From Candidatus Phosphitivorax anaerolimi (GTDB taxonomy: Bacteria > Desulfobacterota > Desulfomonilia > UBA1062), in NCBI GenBank assembly GCA_001896555.1, contig MPOS01000034.1:186001-250000 (forward strand): a DNA stretch of 64,000 nt. The letters run 5' to 3'. Made by a program: the position numbers and the translations under genes. Shown one piece after another: positions 7,886 to 16,550 of this stretch. Each line of letters starts with the position of its first letter. Within the stretch, counting starts at the first letter, position 1. A model generated the notes under the pieces. That model saw nothing but the letters and a program-made list of their open reading frames with translations. It searched no databases and was not told the origin of the DNA.

Positions 7886-8123
7886 GGCGCCCTCCTGGCA
7901 GGCCTCTGTTGCGGTCAGACACTCTTACTATCGTGCTGCTCTTAGCTGTCATCCATCAGCTTGTCAATGGGCAGGCAGGATCGCGGCAAGTAGCCGTCAG
8001 GAAGGGGATGCAAAGCCTGTCCATGCAAGAACCACATCCCGATCACATTTATTGAAATTCCTCCATATGTACTCAGCCTGCATCCTGTGATACTTTTAAA
8101 TCACCATTGATTGAGGAGATACC

Positions 8124-9320
8124 ATGAAGATCATGCACGTTGCTTTCATTCTTTCGCGCATCCTTCTTGGCAGTATATTCATATACACCGGTCTGATCCA
8201 CCTCACAGATGTCGAAGGCTTCGCAAGAGCAGTAACCGCGTATGACATCCTGCCACTCTGGACAGTAAATATCTTCGCGATCATCCTCACTTGGACTGAG
8301 ATCCTGGCCGGACTGTCCATTGTCACCGGCGTGTTTCTCAGGGTCGGCTCCCTGGTTACCACCCTGCTGCTCGCATCTTTCACCCTGGCGATCTCTATCA
8401 GCTTGTACCGCGGCCTAGACATCTCGTGCGGATGTTTCTCCACCTCGCCGGAGGGCGCAAAGATCTCTTGGATGGATCTCGTCAGAGATCTGGCCCTGCT
8501 GGCTTCGTCGTGTTTTCTTTTTCTGTACGCATCCATAACCGGTCAGAATAGATGGAAAACGATTCCCGGAAAATACTTTGTTCCTGCCCTGAGCATTCTG
8601 CTGGTTTCCGGCGTCATGATATTCCAGATGCATACAAGAAACCCTTGTGAGAATGTAACTATGGACACGATCAACTCTCACAGACCGTTTCCTTCCGCCT
8701 CGATATTATCAAAAAGGCCGGTCCAAGGCATTTGTGAGGTCCTGTTGCAGGTAGGTGATAAAAAGATTGCAGTGTATGCGAGAGAAAACTTCCTCATAAC
8801 GGGCGAGCTGTTCCGCAAAAAAGCCAACCTCACTACCGAAGGGTTTGAACTGCTCACATCCCGCACTTTTCGCGAGCTACGGGGCGAGATTGACCAGGCT
8901 GTCGCTCTCCGGTACACCCCCGAGGGCGACATCAGAAACACCCTGTACATGTTTTCAAGTCCCGACTGTCCTAACTGCCACAAGGCGCTGATAGACCTCA
9001 TGCCCATCCTTGACGAAACAAATATCGAACTGAAGATCCTGCTGATAGCTCAGGGCAGCAGCAAGGCAAAAGCTGAAAAGATTGCCTGTCTGAAGGGGGA
9101 CCTCGAAACGTACTTGAATGAAGATGTTATGGGCAAGGAATTCAACGCTGCTCCTGCCTGTGAAGAAGGGGAAGAGCTATTGAGAAGATCGACGGATCTG
9201 GGAATAAGGCTCAGTATAAAATCCGTCCCGGTTTTCTTCACCCAGGACGGATTGATGATCATTGGCTCGAATATAGAAGCCGTTGAAAGGCTTCTTAAGA
9301 ATGGAGACCCTCAGAGGTAA
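8124..9320 (+). CDS. MauE/DoxX-like membrane domain fused to a DsbC/G-like thioredoxin domain
   Basis: Residues 1-140 form four membrane helices of the MauE/DoxX family with the family's cysteine motif SCGCF (101-105) facing one side. A fifth helix (about 152-168) leads to an exported part: a DsbC-like dimerisation segment (about 180-255), then a thioredoxin fold with the active-site motif CPNC (282-285) and a cis-proline site SVPVFF near the end. MauE proteins are thought to feed electrons to thiol partners outside the membrane, so this fusion probably reduces or isomerises disulfides in periplasmic proteins. GAGGAGAT lies six bases before the ATG. The gene stands alone between two divergent or convergent neighbours, so its substrates are not indicated. 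Confidence 0.85.
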   Translation: MKIMHVAFILSRILLGSIFIYTGLIHLTDVEGFARAVTAYDILPLWTVNIFAIILTWTEILAGLSIVTGVFLRVGSLVTTLLLASFTLAISISLYRGLDISCGCFSTSPEGAKISWMDLVRDLALLASSCFLFLYASITGQNRWKTIPGKYFVPALSILLVSGVMIFQMHTRNPCENVTMDTINSHRPFPSASILSKRPVQGICEVLLQVGDKKIAVYARENFLITGELFRKKANLTTEGFELLTSRTFRELRGEIDQAVALRYTPEGDIRNTLYMFSSPDCPNCHKALIDLMPILDETNIELKILLIAQGSSKAKAEKIACLKGDLETYLNEDVMGKEFNAAPACEEGEELLRRSTDLGIRLSIKSVPVFFTQDGLMIIGSNIEAVERLLKNGDPQR

Positions 9321-9345
9321 TAAAAAGGGGCCCTGTCGGGCCCCT
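9321..9345 (-). terminator. Intrinsic terminator of the pilin gene
   Basis: The perfect 8-bp stem AGGGGCCC / GGGCCCCT (9326-9333 and 9338-9345) with a TGTC loop is followed on the minus strand by TTTTTATTA. It ends transcripts from the pilin gene, whose stop codon is 44 bases away. Confidence 0.85.
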
Positions 9346-9388
9346 GTCGTGATTCTCGTTTACGAAAATGCTATATGGTCATCAATCC

Positions 9389-9844
9389 CTAATTCCTGGG
9401 AATGAATGTGGCGTCGCACGTGCCGTCCCACTGCCCTCTGCTGCCTCCTGTACCGTCAAGTTTGAGAGTTATCGTACAGCTAGCACCTTCAGCGGCTGTT
9501 AAATCCAGCTCTCTTGCATCAACCGTGGCAGTGATAACACCATCTTTATCGGTTATCATACCATTACCATTTACATCGCCCACAAGATAACCATGGGGTA
9601 CGGTCACCCCCAGAGTGTCCCTGATGCCTGCTACTGTATTTATGGCATCCGGCCATACGCCCTTGTCAGAATAATACTCCATCATGGCCGATCCAACCGC
9701 GCCCATTGCATTGGTGATCTCTGAAGCCTTTGCCCGCTTGGTATAGTTCGAGTACGCCGGAATGGCCACTGCCGCCAGGATACCGATGATCGCAACGACG
9801 ATCATCAACTCGATCAGCGTAAAACCTTTCTTGTTTCTTACCAT
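9389..9844 (-). CDS. pilA: Type IVa major pilin-like protein
   Basis: This 151-residue prepilin has a seven-residue leader ending in KKG, then the mature N-terminus [20 protein letters not shown] with Glu5. A hydrophobic helix follows, then a globular part with two cysteines (SCTITL and GTCDAT) that can form the C-terminal disulfide loop. It is longer than the truncated Geobacter PilA and contains a [13 protein letters not shown] stretch that looks like a calcium-binding loop. AAGGAGGA lies nine bases before the ATG. The rest of the pilus machinery is not in the window. The symbol is used for the family; a minor pilin is possible. Confidence 0.9.
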   Translation of the reverse strand: MVRNKKGFTLIELMIVVAIIGILAAVAIPAYSNYTKRAKASEITNAMGAVGSAMMEYYSDKGVWPDAINTVAGIRDTLGVTVPHGYLVGDVNGNGMITDKDGVITATVDARELDLTAAEGASCTITLKLDGTGGSRGQWDGTCDATFIPRN

Positions 9845-10217
9845 AGCCCAATTCCTCCTTAGGGTAAAAGATTTTGGATGATTCGCTTAACAATAGATTT
9901 ATTAAGCCTGTGAAGCCCCGATATGGTCATATACGTATGCATATTCAATTCATCCGTATTCAATGTTATCTTTACGGACAATTCATAAAAAACTTGAGAA
10001 TTATTTTTTAAAATCTTTTCTCGGGTGATCCGGCGGGGGCAGTGAGGCTCGTGGAGCATCGCTGTTGGATGATTGTTTTCTTATCAGATATTTCGAGAAA
10101 AAGACAGGGAAATCTGAAGGCGGGGCACAGACCGGAAGCGGTTTTTTATCACCCGTATCACCCGGCTCCGGCGCGCTGGTGCGCGTGTATCTGCTGGTGC
10201 GTGAAAACTCCCGGCAG
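9845..10217. other. Intergenic region upstream of the pilin
   Basis: About 370 bases without a supported gene. The half next to the pilin is A+T-rich and must contain its promoter, but I cannot point to a convincing sigma-70 site; a GG-N10-GC match (minus strand, near 9905-9920) is too weak to call sigma-54. The half next to the zinc-ribbon gene is G+C-rich, with short repeats of CACCCG and a 5-bp hairpin around GCGCG, and no clear terminator. Confidence 0.5.
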
Positions 10218-10973
10218 TTATTCCTTGTTCTCTTCTTTGGGCTTTTCTTCGGCCTTTCCCCTTCCGAGCTCTTCCTTGACATAGAGCATCCGCTGGCAGG
10301 TGGGGCAGGTGATCAGCTTGTCTCCCCGGACGAGCTCGTTGTAGAGCTGCGGCGGTATGTGCATGTGACAGCCCATGCAGACCCCGTGACGGCACTCCAC
10401 CACGGCCAGGCCCCTCTTGCTCTGTTTGATCCGATCGTACTTGGACAGGAGTGAGGGATCGACACTGGCCCTGAGCTTCTCGTCCTGGCCCTTGTACTCG
10501 GCAACCACCGCCTCGAGCTCTCGCATCTGGGCAAGGAGCTTGTCCTTCTTTTCGTCCAGGATGACCCTGTCCGACTCGAAGGATTTCTGAATCCTTTCCT
10601 TGTCCGCTCCCTTTTTCTCGATCTTGTCCATGATGCCCAGGAGTTGCTCTTCAATGTCGCTCTTGCGTTTTTTGGCAAGGTCGATCTCACGCTGAAGCGC
10701 GAGATATTCCTTGTTCGTCTTGATCCGCTTGATCCGCGCATCCGCAGCATCGAGGATCTCCTGGTTCTCCTTGAGTTCCGCCTCCAGGGGGCCCTTCTTT
10801 TCTTCGAGCAGGGCGATTTCCTCATCCACGGCGTCGAGCGAGCCCTTTCTCGCCCGGATGATGCTCTCGATCTCGTCGATCTCCTTGGGAAGCTCCTTCA
10901 GACCTTCTTCCGCCTTGAAGATCTCCAGTTCCACATTCTGCAAAGCGATGAGTCCTTGTAATAGATCCTTCAA
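10218..10973 (-). CDS. Coiled-coil protein with C-terminal zinc ribbon (DUF164 / CT398 family)
   Basis: Residues 1-190 are almost entirely heptad-like, rich in Glu, Lys, Leu and Arg, and predict a long antiparallel coiled coil. The C-terminus has a zinc ribbon with cysteines in ECRHGVCMGC and TCPTC, separated by about 20 residues. Members of this family are widespread and bind zinc; proposed roles include export or RNA-linked functions, none settled. The start overlaps the stop of the Nif3 gene by four bases, a pairing seen often in this lineage. Confidence 0.92.
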   Translation of the reverse strand: MKDLLQGLIALQNVELEIFKAEEGLKELPKEIDEIESIIRARKGSLDAVDEEIALLEEKKGPLEAELKENQEILDAADARIKRIKTNKEYLALQREIDLAKKRKSDIEEQLLGIMDKIEKKGADKERIQKSFESDRVILDEKKDKLLAQMRELEAVVAEYKGQDEKLRASVDPSLLSKYDRIKQSKRGLAVVECRHGVCMGCHMHIPPQLYNELVRGDKLITCPTCQRMLYVKEELGRGKAEEKPKEENKE

Positions 10974-11725
10974 TGATTCTCTCCTTTGATCTGCATGAAT
11001 ACGTCTCTTGCCCCATACGCCCGGACCGTGACGTCCGGAAGAAGGCTGCCGAGCCTTTTTGCCAGAGGGGCTATGATGATCTCTTCCGTTGCGAAATGGC
11101 CGAGATCCACGACATTGATGCCGGCCTCTTTTGCGTCGAGGCCCGCGTGATAGCGTACGTCTCCGGTCACCAGAGTGTCGCAGCCCCGGCCGATGGCTTC
11201 ATCGAGATAGTCCATCCCGCTTCCCGGGCAGGCACACACGGTTTTCACGGGCCGCCCTCCATCCACGATCCGGACCGTCTCGAAGGGCAGGCTTGCGGCC
11301 CAGGCATAAAGACTGCACGGCTGTTCGACTTTTCCGATCCTCAGCGCCTTGAGCTGCTGCACCTCCTTCAGGCAGAGCCTGTCCGCAAGCTCGTCCGCCA
11401 CCCCGCCCTGGGCTGCGTCGAGGTTCGTGTGCATGCTCACCAGGGCCATGGATGCCTGGATCAGCCGGGCAATCTTTCGGGGGACGCTCTCCTGGAAATC
11501 GAGCCGCTTGAGGGGGGTGAAAATGAGGGGGTGGTGGGTGATGATGAGGTCTGCGCCGAGCTTCTCCGCCTCATGGATGACCTCTGTCGAGGGATCGAGC
11601 GCCACCAGAACAGACCGGACCTCCCGGAGGGTGTCGCCCACCATGAGACCGGTGTTGTCCCACGGCTCTGCGGTATCAAACGGGGCGATGCCGTCCAGGA
11701 CTTCGAGCAGGTCTTTCAGCAGCAT
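10970..11725 (-). CDS. Nif3-like dinuclear metal-centre protein
   Basis: The 251-residue protein is the short form of the family without the PII-like insert. It begins LLEVLDGIAPFDTAEPWDNTG and carries the metal-binding motifs ITHHPLIF and MHTNLDAAQGG, with the distal LVTGDVRYHAGLDA and DLGHFATE. Family members form a hexameric toroid with two metals per subunit; the proposed GTP cyclohydrolase activity is not general and the in-cell role is unclear. It is the first gene of the pair with the zinc-ribbon protein and starts 39 bases downstream of a strong terminator, so its promoter must be very short or overlap the terminator. Confidence 0.93.
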   Translation of the reverse strand: MLLKDLLEVLDGIAPFDTAEPWDNTGLMVGDTLREVRSVLVALDPSTEVIHEAEKLGADLIITHHPLIFTPLKRLDFQESVPRKIARLIQASMALVSMHTNLDAAQGGVADELADRLCLKEVQQLKALRIGKVEQPCSLYAWAASLPFETVRIVDGGRPVKTVCACPGSGMDYLDEAIGRGCDTLVTGDVRYHAGLDAKEAGINVVDLGHFATEEIIIAPLAKRLGSLLPDVTVRAYGARDVFMQIKGENH

Positions 11726-11763
11726 TCTCTCGTCCGCTCCGGAGATGCACCCGTCTCACCCAA

Positions 11764-11796
11764 GAAAAAAAGGGATGCTCGTGTGAGCATCCCTTT
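11764..11796 (-). terminator. Strong intrinsic terminator behind the CAT tRNA
   Basis: The 12-bp stem AAAGGGATGCTC / GAGCATCCCTTT (11769-11780 and 11785-11796) with loop GTGT is followed on the minus strand by a run of T interrupted once by C. It ends the tRNA transcript. Confidence 0.9.
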
Positions 11797-11874
11797 ATTC
11801 ACCTCTTCCGAGAGCGTGTGCGTATTTTTTCCGTGACAAAGCAAATCTCTTACTCCCTCGTTTCGCAACGGCTA

Positions 11875-11947
11875 TGGGCCCACCTGGAATCGAACCAGGG
11901 ACCTACCGGTTATGAGCCGGTGGCTCTACCAATTGAGCTATGGGCCC
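11875..11947 (-). tRNA. tRNA with anticodon CAT (Met or Ile2)
   Basis: This is a 73-base cloverleaf on the minus strand. The acceptor GGGCCCA pairs with TGGGCCC, the anticodon stem ACCGG/CCGGT holds the loop CTCATAA, and the T arm contains GGTTCGATTCC. It is not the initiator, because the first acceptor pair is a normal G-C. Elongator Met and lysidine-modified Ile2 cannot be told apart safely by eye. CCA is not encoded. Confidence 0.93.
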
Positions 11948-11960
11948 TTCTGTTGAAGAG

Positions 11961-11990
11961 GTCATAATCCAAACGAAAAAGGAGTGTCAA
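11961..11990 (-). promoter_or_regulatory. Promoter of the CAT tRNA
   Basis: On the minus strand TTGACA (11985-11990) and TATGAC (11961-11966) are separated by 18 bases and the tRNA begins 13 bases further on. The -35 element is perfect. Confidence 0.7.
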
Positions 11991-11994
11991 GCTC

Positions 11995-13761
11995 TTATTT
12001 GGAACCCATCTCCTCCAGGATATTCACAATTTTGATGCTTTCATTGATCGTTTTGATGCTGCCTGTGATCTTGTCGAGCTCGGCGTTCAGCCTGGCCTTT
12101 TCCTCTTCATCCTTTTCCCGGGCGATCTGGTCCTCAACGACCTTCTTGAGCCCTTCGAGATAAGCCAGCTCCCTGTCGGGCAGAGAGAGGAGCTTGGGCA
12201 CCTCGGTCTGAGAGCCCGATGATGTCTCTCGCAGGAAGTCGATCACGTCGGGCGACTCCGAGCGGGTGAGACCGTGCTGCATGTCGGTGTTCATGAAGGA
12301 TATCTTGTCGTAGTAGAATCCGAAAACCGTCTTGATCATAGCCGCCCTCTGGGAAAGAAGCTTGTCGAGATATCCCCTGAAGCCTGCGAACTTCTTGTCG
12401 ATTGTCTCTTCTATCTTGCGACTGAGCGCCTTGTCCGAGCAGGTGTAGTAATCCTTGACGGTCTCCCGGAAATAGTCGAAGTAGCTGTGCAGTGCAAGGA
12501 GCACGATGAAGTCAGCAACCACGTTGCCGTTGGTGGTGCAGGAGCTCGTGGAGAGGGCCCCGCCCCGTTTGATGATCTCGCCTGGGGCCTGGAGGAACCA
12601 CTGCGTGCCAAACACGCCGGGCACATTCGTGATGGCTTCGTACTTCAGGCCATCGCTGCGATATTTGTCCACGGCCTCCCGATCGCGGAAAATCATACCC
12701 AGGGCCTTGAGGTTGGGGATCAGGGAGGCGCAGATGAACCCGTATTCGTTGTCTTCGTAAAAGCTGAAGGTGAGATAATTGGGCGAGGTGATGGTCAGGA
12801 AGTCGGGCGGGAAATTGATGATGATGCCTTCGCCGTCGATCTCACGGATGGTGGTCGGCTTCTTCTTGAGGAACTGGGCATATGGGCTGAAGGTATCGGT
12901 CTGAATGATCTGTTCGAGGATTCTCGTGAACACGCCCTTGAACTTCTTCACCGCCTTGCCCAGCTCGTATGGGTTATAGTCGAACAGGGGCTCCTTGAGC
13001 GCAAGGCCTGTCCTGAAAAGCGTCCCCGTGGGGCTGAAGTTTCGGGAGCACAGCACGCTGATCTCGTCCTGCCGCGAGAGCATCCGGCTTTCCCACCCCT
13101 TGGCCGGGGCTGACTCGAGGAAACCGATGGCGTATTTCTTCTCATGGATCCGGTCCATCCATTTCATCATCCGATCGGCCTTCTTGGCTGTATCACCCAC
13201 GCAGGAGAGAAGCACATTGGCCCCGAGATCGTTCGCGGTGTCGATCACCCGGTCGATGATGGCCTCCGCCGAGAGCTCGCCGAGACGGACATTGGCGTGG
13301 CGTATGATTGAGAGCGTTTCCTGCTTGTCTTTTGAATAGATCTTGATGGCGGGCAGCCCTTCAGGGGTGTCCACGATCTCCTGCCGGTCGAAGGGGATGA
13401 CATGGTCCCGCTGCGGCTCTTCGGCGAGGGTCTGTTCCACATACTTGGTCCTGAGCTCGTGCTTGCCGTCGGATTTGAGCCGGTAGATCGGATGGCCGTT
13501 CTTGTCGTAGCCTTCGAGTATCTTCGTCTTCTCAGACCGCAACACCCCGGCAAGAAGCTGCTGAACCGTAGGGATATCCGCGGTGAACGCCCCGAATACG
13601 ACATCGATCCAGACATCGTCATCTCTAAGCTGTTTCTTTTTGGCCCGGGTGAGGATGTCTTCGTTATTCTCCATGGAAGCATAGATGGCCTGCAGGCCCA
13701 TCCTTCCATTTGCCCCTCTGATAGCGACTCTGATAACCGGAACCTTGTCTCTGATATCCAT
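11995..13761 (-). CDS. Large GAPDH-like protein of unusual architecture
   Basis: The 588-residue protein starts with a Rossmann-type loop (RVAIRGANGRMG, glycines at 16-22). It also contains two short motifs that recall glyceraldehyde-3-phosphate dehydrogenase: SSCTTN with Cys408, and FYEDNEYGF around 335-342. In true GAPDH, SCTTN comes near residue 150 and the NE-G motif near 313; here the order is reversed and the protein is 250 residues longer. The last 60 residues form a charged coiled coil. GGAGG five bases ahead of ATG 13761 fixes the start; an in-frame TTG at 13773 overlaps that site and is rejected. I do not recognise a named family; an aldehyde or sugar-phosphate oxidoreductase role is a guess. 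Confidence 0.85.
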   Translation of the reverse strand: MDIRDKVPVIRVAIRGANGRMGLQAIYASMENNEDILTRAKKKQLRDDDVWIDVVFGAFTADIPTVQQLLAGVLRSEKTKILEGYDKNGHPIYRLKSDGKHELRTKYVEQTLAEEPQRDHVIPFDRQEIVDTPEGLPAIKIYSKDKQETLSIIRHANVRLGELSAEAIIDRVIDTANDLGANVLLSCVGDTAKKADRMMKWMDRIHEKKYAIGFLESAPAKGWESRMLSRQDEISVLCSRNFSPTGTLFRTGLALKEPLFDYNPYELGKAVKKFKGVFTRILEQIIQTDTFSPYAQFLKKKPTTIREIDGEGIIINFPPDFLTITSPNYLTFSFYEDNEYGFICASLIPNLKALGMIFRDREAVDKYRSDGLKYEAITNVPGVFGTQWFLQAPGEIIKRGGALSTSSCTTNGNVVADFIVLLALHSYFDYFRETVKDYYTCSDKALSRKIEETIDKKFAGFRGYLDKLLSQRAAMIKTVFGFYYDKISFMNTDMQHGLTRSESPDVIDFLRETSSGSQTEVPKLLSLPDRELAYLEGLKKVVEDQIAREKDEEEKARLNAELDKITGSIKTINESIKIVNILEEMGSK

Positions 13762-13895
13762 GGTATCCTCCAAGTGTTTTATTAATGAATCGAGAATTCC
13801 GGGAGCTGGCTAGTTCATATCATGACTGGCCCTTTCCTGGCAAGGAATTCAAGGCCCTTCCTACCCCCCCCGGAGATGCGGCTCCCGCCTCAATC

Positions 13896-13918
13896 GGCAG
13901 ATACACGGGCTATCTGCC
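13896..13918. promoter_or_regulatory. Palindrome GGCAGATA-N7-TATCTGCC between divergent genes
   Basis: Perfect 8-base arms (13896-13903 and 13911-13918) flank CACGGGC. No T run follows on either strand, so it is more likely an operator than a terminator. It lies midway between the starts of the GAPDH-like gene and the oxidase gene and could control both. Confidence 0.45.
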
Positions 13919-14051
13919 TCATCATGTGAATTTCCAGACTTTCCGCTGACGGCAGTCGCGCCTCATCTGCCTCCGTATATTCCTTCCCCTTAATATTTGA
14001 TTATAAGAGCCGGCGGTTTTCCCGGTATTCCTTTCCTGCTATAGAGAGATC

Positions 14052-15188
14052 ATGATCAAGGTGGGCGTCACGATCATCGGGGCAGGGGTAGTTGGGCTGG
14101 CCGTAGCCCGGGAGCTTGGTTTCTGTTCTGAACAGGTGCTTATCCTGGAGAAGGAATCAGCCCCGGGGAAGGGCATCAGCTCGCGAAACAGTGAGGTCGT
14201 CCACGCGGGCATCTACTACCCCGAAGGCTCCCTGAAGGCAGCCCTGTGCGTCGAGGGCTCCGACATGCTTAAGGAGTACTGTGCAAAGACCGGCGTACCT
14301 CTGAAGGAAATCGGGAAGGTGATCGTTGCGACATCCCGAAAAGAAGAACATGCGCTGGAGGATCTCTGCCGCAAGGGCATGGAAAACGGCGCACGAGACC
14401 TCAGGATTCTGAGCGGGAAAGAGCTCAAGGAGCGGGAGCCGAATGTGCGCGGGACCTGCGCCCTTTTTTCTCCCCATACCGGCATCATCGATTCGCACCG
14501 CCTCGTGAGGAGCCTTGAGATCCAGTGCCTTGCTCAAGGGGCCGCCATCCTCTGCCGGACAGCGCTGACCGCCTTGGAAAAAACGGCATCGGGCTTTACC
14601 TGTACGGTTCGCGGACCGGACGGCGATCACTACTCTTTTACCTCACGGGTGGTGATCAATGCCGCAGGCCTGGATGCCGACGAGGTCGCCTCCCTGGCGG
14701 GCATCGATGTAGACGCCGCCGGCTACCGCATCTATCCGGTAAAGGGGGAATACTTCCGGGTGAGTCCCGCAAAGCAGGGCCTCGTCTCCGGTCTGGTGTA
14801 TCCCGTCCCGGAGCGCAATCTCATGGGTCTGGGCGTGCACGCCACAAAAGATCTGTCCGGATCGCTGCGTCTGGGGCCCAATGCGCTGCCGGCACAATCG
14901 CGCTCGTACGATGTTGACCCTTCCCACGCACAGGCGTTCTTTGAAAGCGCCCGGCGGATGCTTCCCTTCCTTGAGCCTGCCGATCTTTCGCCCGACATGG
15001 CAGGCATCCGGCCAAAGATCCAGAGGCCCGGAGAGCCGGCAAAGGACTTCGTTGTGCGCCACGAAACAGAGCATGGTCTTGCAGGAATGATCAACCTCAT
15101 CGGGATAGAATCCCCCGGGCTCACCTCGTGTCTTTCCCTGGGAAGGTACGTGGCGGACATGATCAGAGAGGCCGGCCTGGTCTCCTGA
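14052..15188 (+). CDS. lhgO: L-2-hydroxyglutarate oxidase-like FAD-dependent oxidoreductase
   Basis: This 378-residue DAO-fold flavoprotein has the N-terminal dinucleotide motif VTIIGAGVVGLAVARELG, the LhgO-type substrate and FAD segment GISSRNSEVVHAGIYYPEGS, and near the C-terminus GIESPGLTSCLSLG for FAD contact. It matches LhgO (YgaF) in length and order. LhgO oxidises L-2-hydroxyglutarate to 2-oxoglutarate and passes electrons to quinones at the membrane. The ATG at 14052 is the family start. The gene is single, divergent from the GAPDH-like gene. Confidence 0.85.
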   Translation: MIKVGVTIIGAGVVGLAVARELGFCSEQVLILEKESAPGKGISSRNSEVVHAGIYYPEGSLKAALCVEGSDMLKEYCAKTGVPLKEIGKVIVATSRKEEHALEDLCRKGMENGARDLRILSGKELKEREPNVRGTCALFSPHTGIIDSHRLVRSLEIQCLAQGAAILCRTALTALEKTASGFTCTVRGPDGDHYSFTSRVVINAAGLDADEVASLAGIDVDAAGYRIYPVKGEYFRVSPAKQGLVSGLVYPVPERNLMGLGVHATKDLSGSLRLGPNALPAQSRSYDVDPSHAQAFFESARRMLPFLEPADLSPDMAGIRPKIQRPGEPAKDFVVRHETEHGLAGMINLIGIESPGLTSCLSLGRYVADMIREAGLVS

Positions 15189-15281
15189 CACACCCGCTCC
15201 GATCAGCGGACCTCATCTTTGAAGTTCAAAGGAGCTGTTCACGAAAAAACCCTATCGATCCATCCGATGGCCGGGAGAGCG

Positions 15282-16550
15282 CTAAATCCGGTGGACGATG
15301 CGCCCTTCCACGATGGTCAGGACGACCCTGCCGTGCATCTCGCTTCCGAGGAAGGGTGAATTCTCAGACTTGGAAAGCACACTCTCCCGGGTGAAAACCC
15401 ACGACGCCGCCGGATCGAACAGGGTTATATCGGCCCGGACTCCCGGTGAGAGCGACCCTCCCTCGATGCCGAGGATGCGGGCCGGATTTATCGTCACGCA
15501 GGTAAGGAGCCGGCTGAAACTGATATCGTATTCCCGGTGCAGCCGATAGATCGCGGGGAGCAGGGTCTGAAGCCCTATGACTCCAAATGGGGCCAGATCG
15601 AAGTCCAGGTCTTTCTCATCCCTGGCGTGCGGAGCGTGATCCGTTGCGATGCAGTCTACGATCCCGCTTCTGATCCCCTCTATGAGTGCGAGCCGGTCTT
15701 CTTCACGCCGGAGCGGGGGATACATCTTGGCGTTGGTGTCGTACCCGCGCACACGCTCTTCGGTCAGAAGGAGGTGGTGCGGGGTGACATCACAGCTTAC
15801 CCGCACGCCGGAATCCTTCGCCTGCCTGATGATCTCCAGACCTGAGGATGTGGAGACATGCGTGATGTGGATGGGAAGCCCGGTATATCTCGCCAGGAGC
15901 GTATCCCGGGAGATCACGACATCCTCGGCCAGGCTCGGAATGCCCGCCAGCCCAAGGCGCGACGAGAGGCTCCCTTCGTTCATTACCCCCGAGGCGCCAA
16001 GGCTCTTGTCCTGGCAGTGGGAGATCACGGGCAGCTCGAAGGTGGCCGCGTATTCCATGCCCCTTCTCATTATGCCGGCGTCTGCCACGGTCTTGCCGTC
16101 ATCGGTCACCGCCACGATGCCGGCGGCCTTCATGAGCCCCATCTCGGAAAGCTCGGTTCCCTGCAGACCTCTGGTGATGGCCCCTGCGGGGAGCACCCGG
16201 ATCAACGCCTTGTGCCTTGCCTTCTCTACGATGTACCGGGTCACGGACGGGTTGTCGTTCACCGGGTTGGTATTAGGCATGCACACCACCGTGGTTATTC
16301 CTCCTGCCGCAGCGGCTCTGCTGCCGGAGGTGATGTCTTCCTTGTACTCGAAGCCCGGCTCGCGCAGGTGGACGTGCATGTCGATGAGACCGGGAAGCAC
16401 CCACAGCCCGGCGGCGTCGATCACCTCCTCGTCCGTCTCCCTGCTCCCGTTCAGGCACACGTCTGCGATGAGGCCTTCTCTGATATGGATGTCCCCGGCC
16501 TGCTCGATGCCGTTGGCGGGGTCGATGATGGTTCCTCCCTTAATCCACAT
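15282..16550 (-). CDS. pyrC: Dihydroorotase
   Basis: The 422-residue type I dihydroorotase catalyses ring closure of carbamoyl aspartate in pyrimidine synthesis. Zinc ligands are in DMHVHLREPGFEYKED (His pair near residue 60), in further His residues in SHCQD and ITHVSTS, and the catalytic Asp is in IATDHAPHARDEK. The gene is last in lepB-pyrR-pyrB-pyrC and its start overlaps pyrB by 11 bases. All active-site residues are intact, unlike the inactive pseudo-DHOase found beside PyrB in some bacteria. Confidence 0.96.
   Translation of the reverse strand: MWIKGGTIIDPANGIEQAGDIHIREGLIADVCLNGSRETDEEVIDAAGLWVLPGLIDMHVHLREPGFEYKEDITSGSRAAAAGGITTVVCMPNTNPVNDNPSVTRYIVEKARHKALIRVLPAGAITRGLQGTELSEMGLMKAAGIVAVTDDGKTVADAGIMRRGMEYAATFELPVISHCQDKSLGASGVMNEGSLSSRLGLAGIPSLAEDVVISRDTLLARYTGLPIHITHVSTSSGLEIIRQAKDSGVRVSCDVTPHHLLLTEERVRGYDTNAKMYPPLRREEDRLALIEGIRSGIVDCIATDHAPHARDEKDLDFDLAPFGVIGLQTLLPAIYRLHREYDISFSRLLTCVTINPARILGIEGGSLSPGVRADITLFDPAASWVFTRESVLSKSENSPFLGSEMHGRVVLTIVEGRIVHRI

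Noticed and set aside
9845-10217. RNase P RNA downstream of the zinc-ribbon gene
   Set aside because: This gene pair occurs in related bacteria, so I looked, but the conserved GAGGAAAGTCC and related blocks are absent on both strands.
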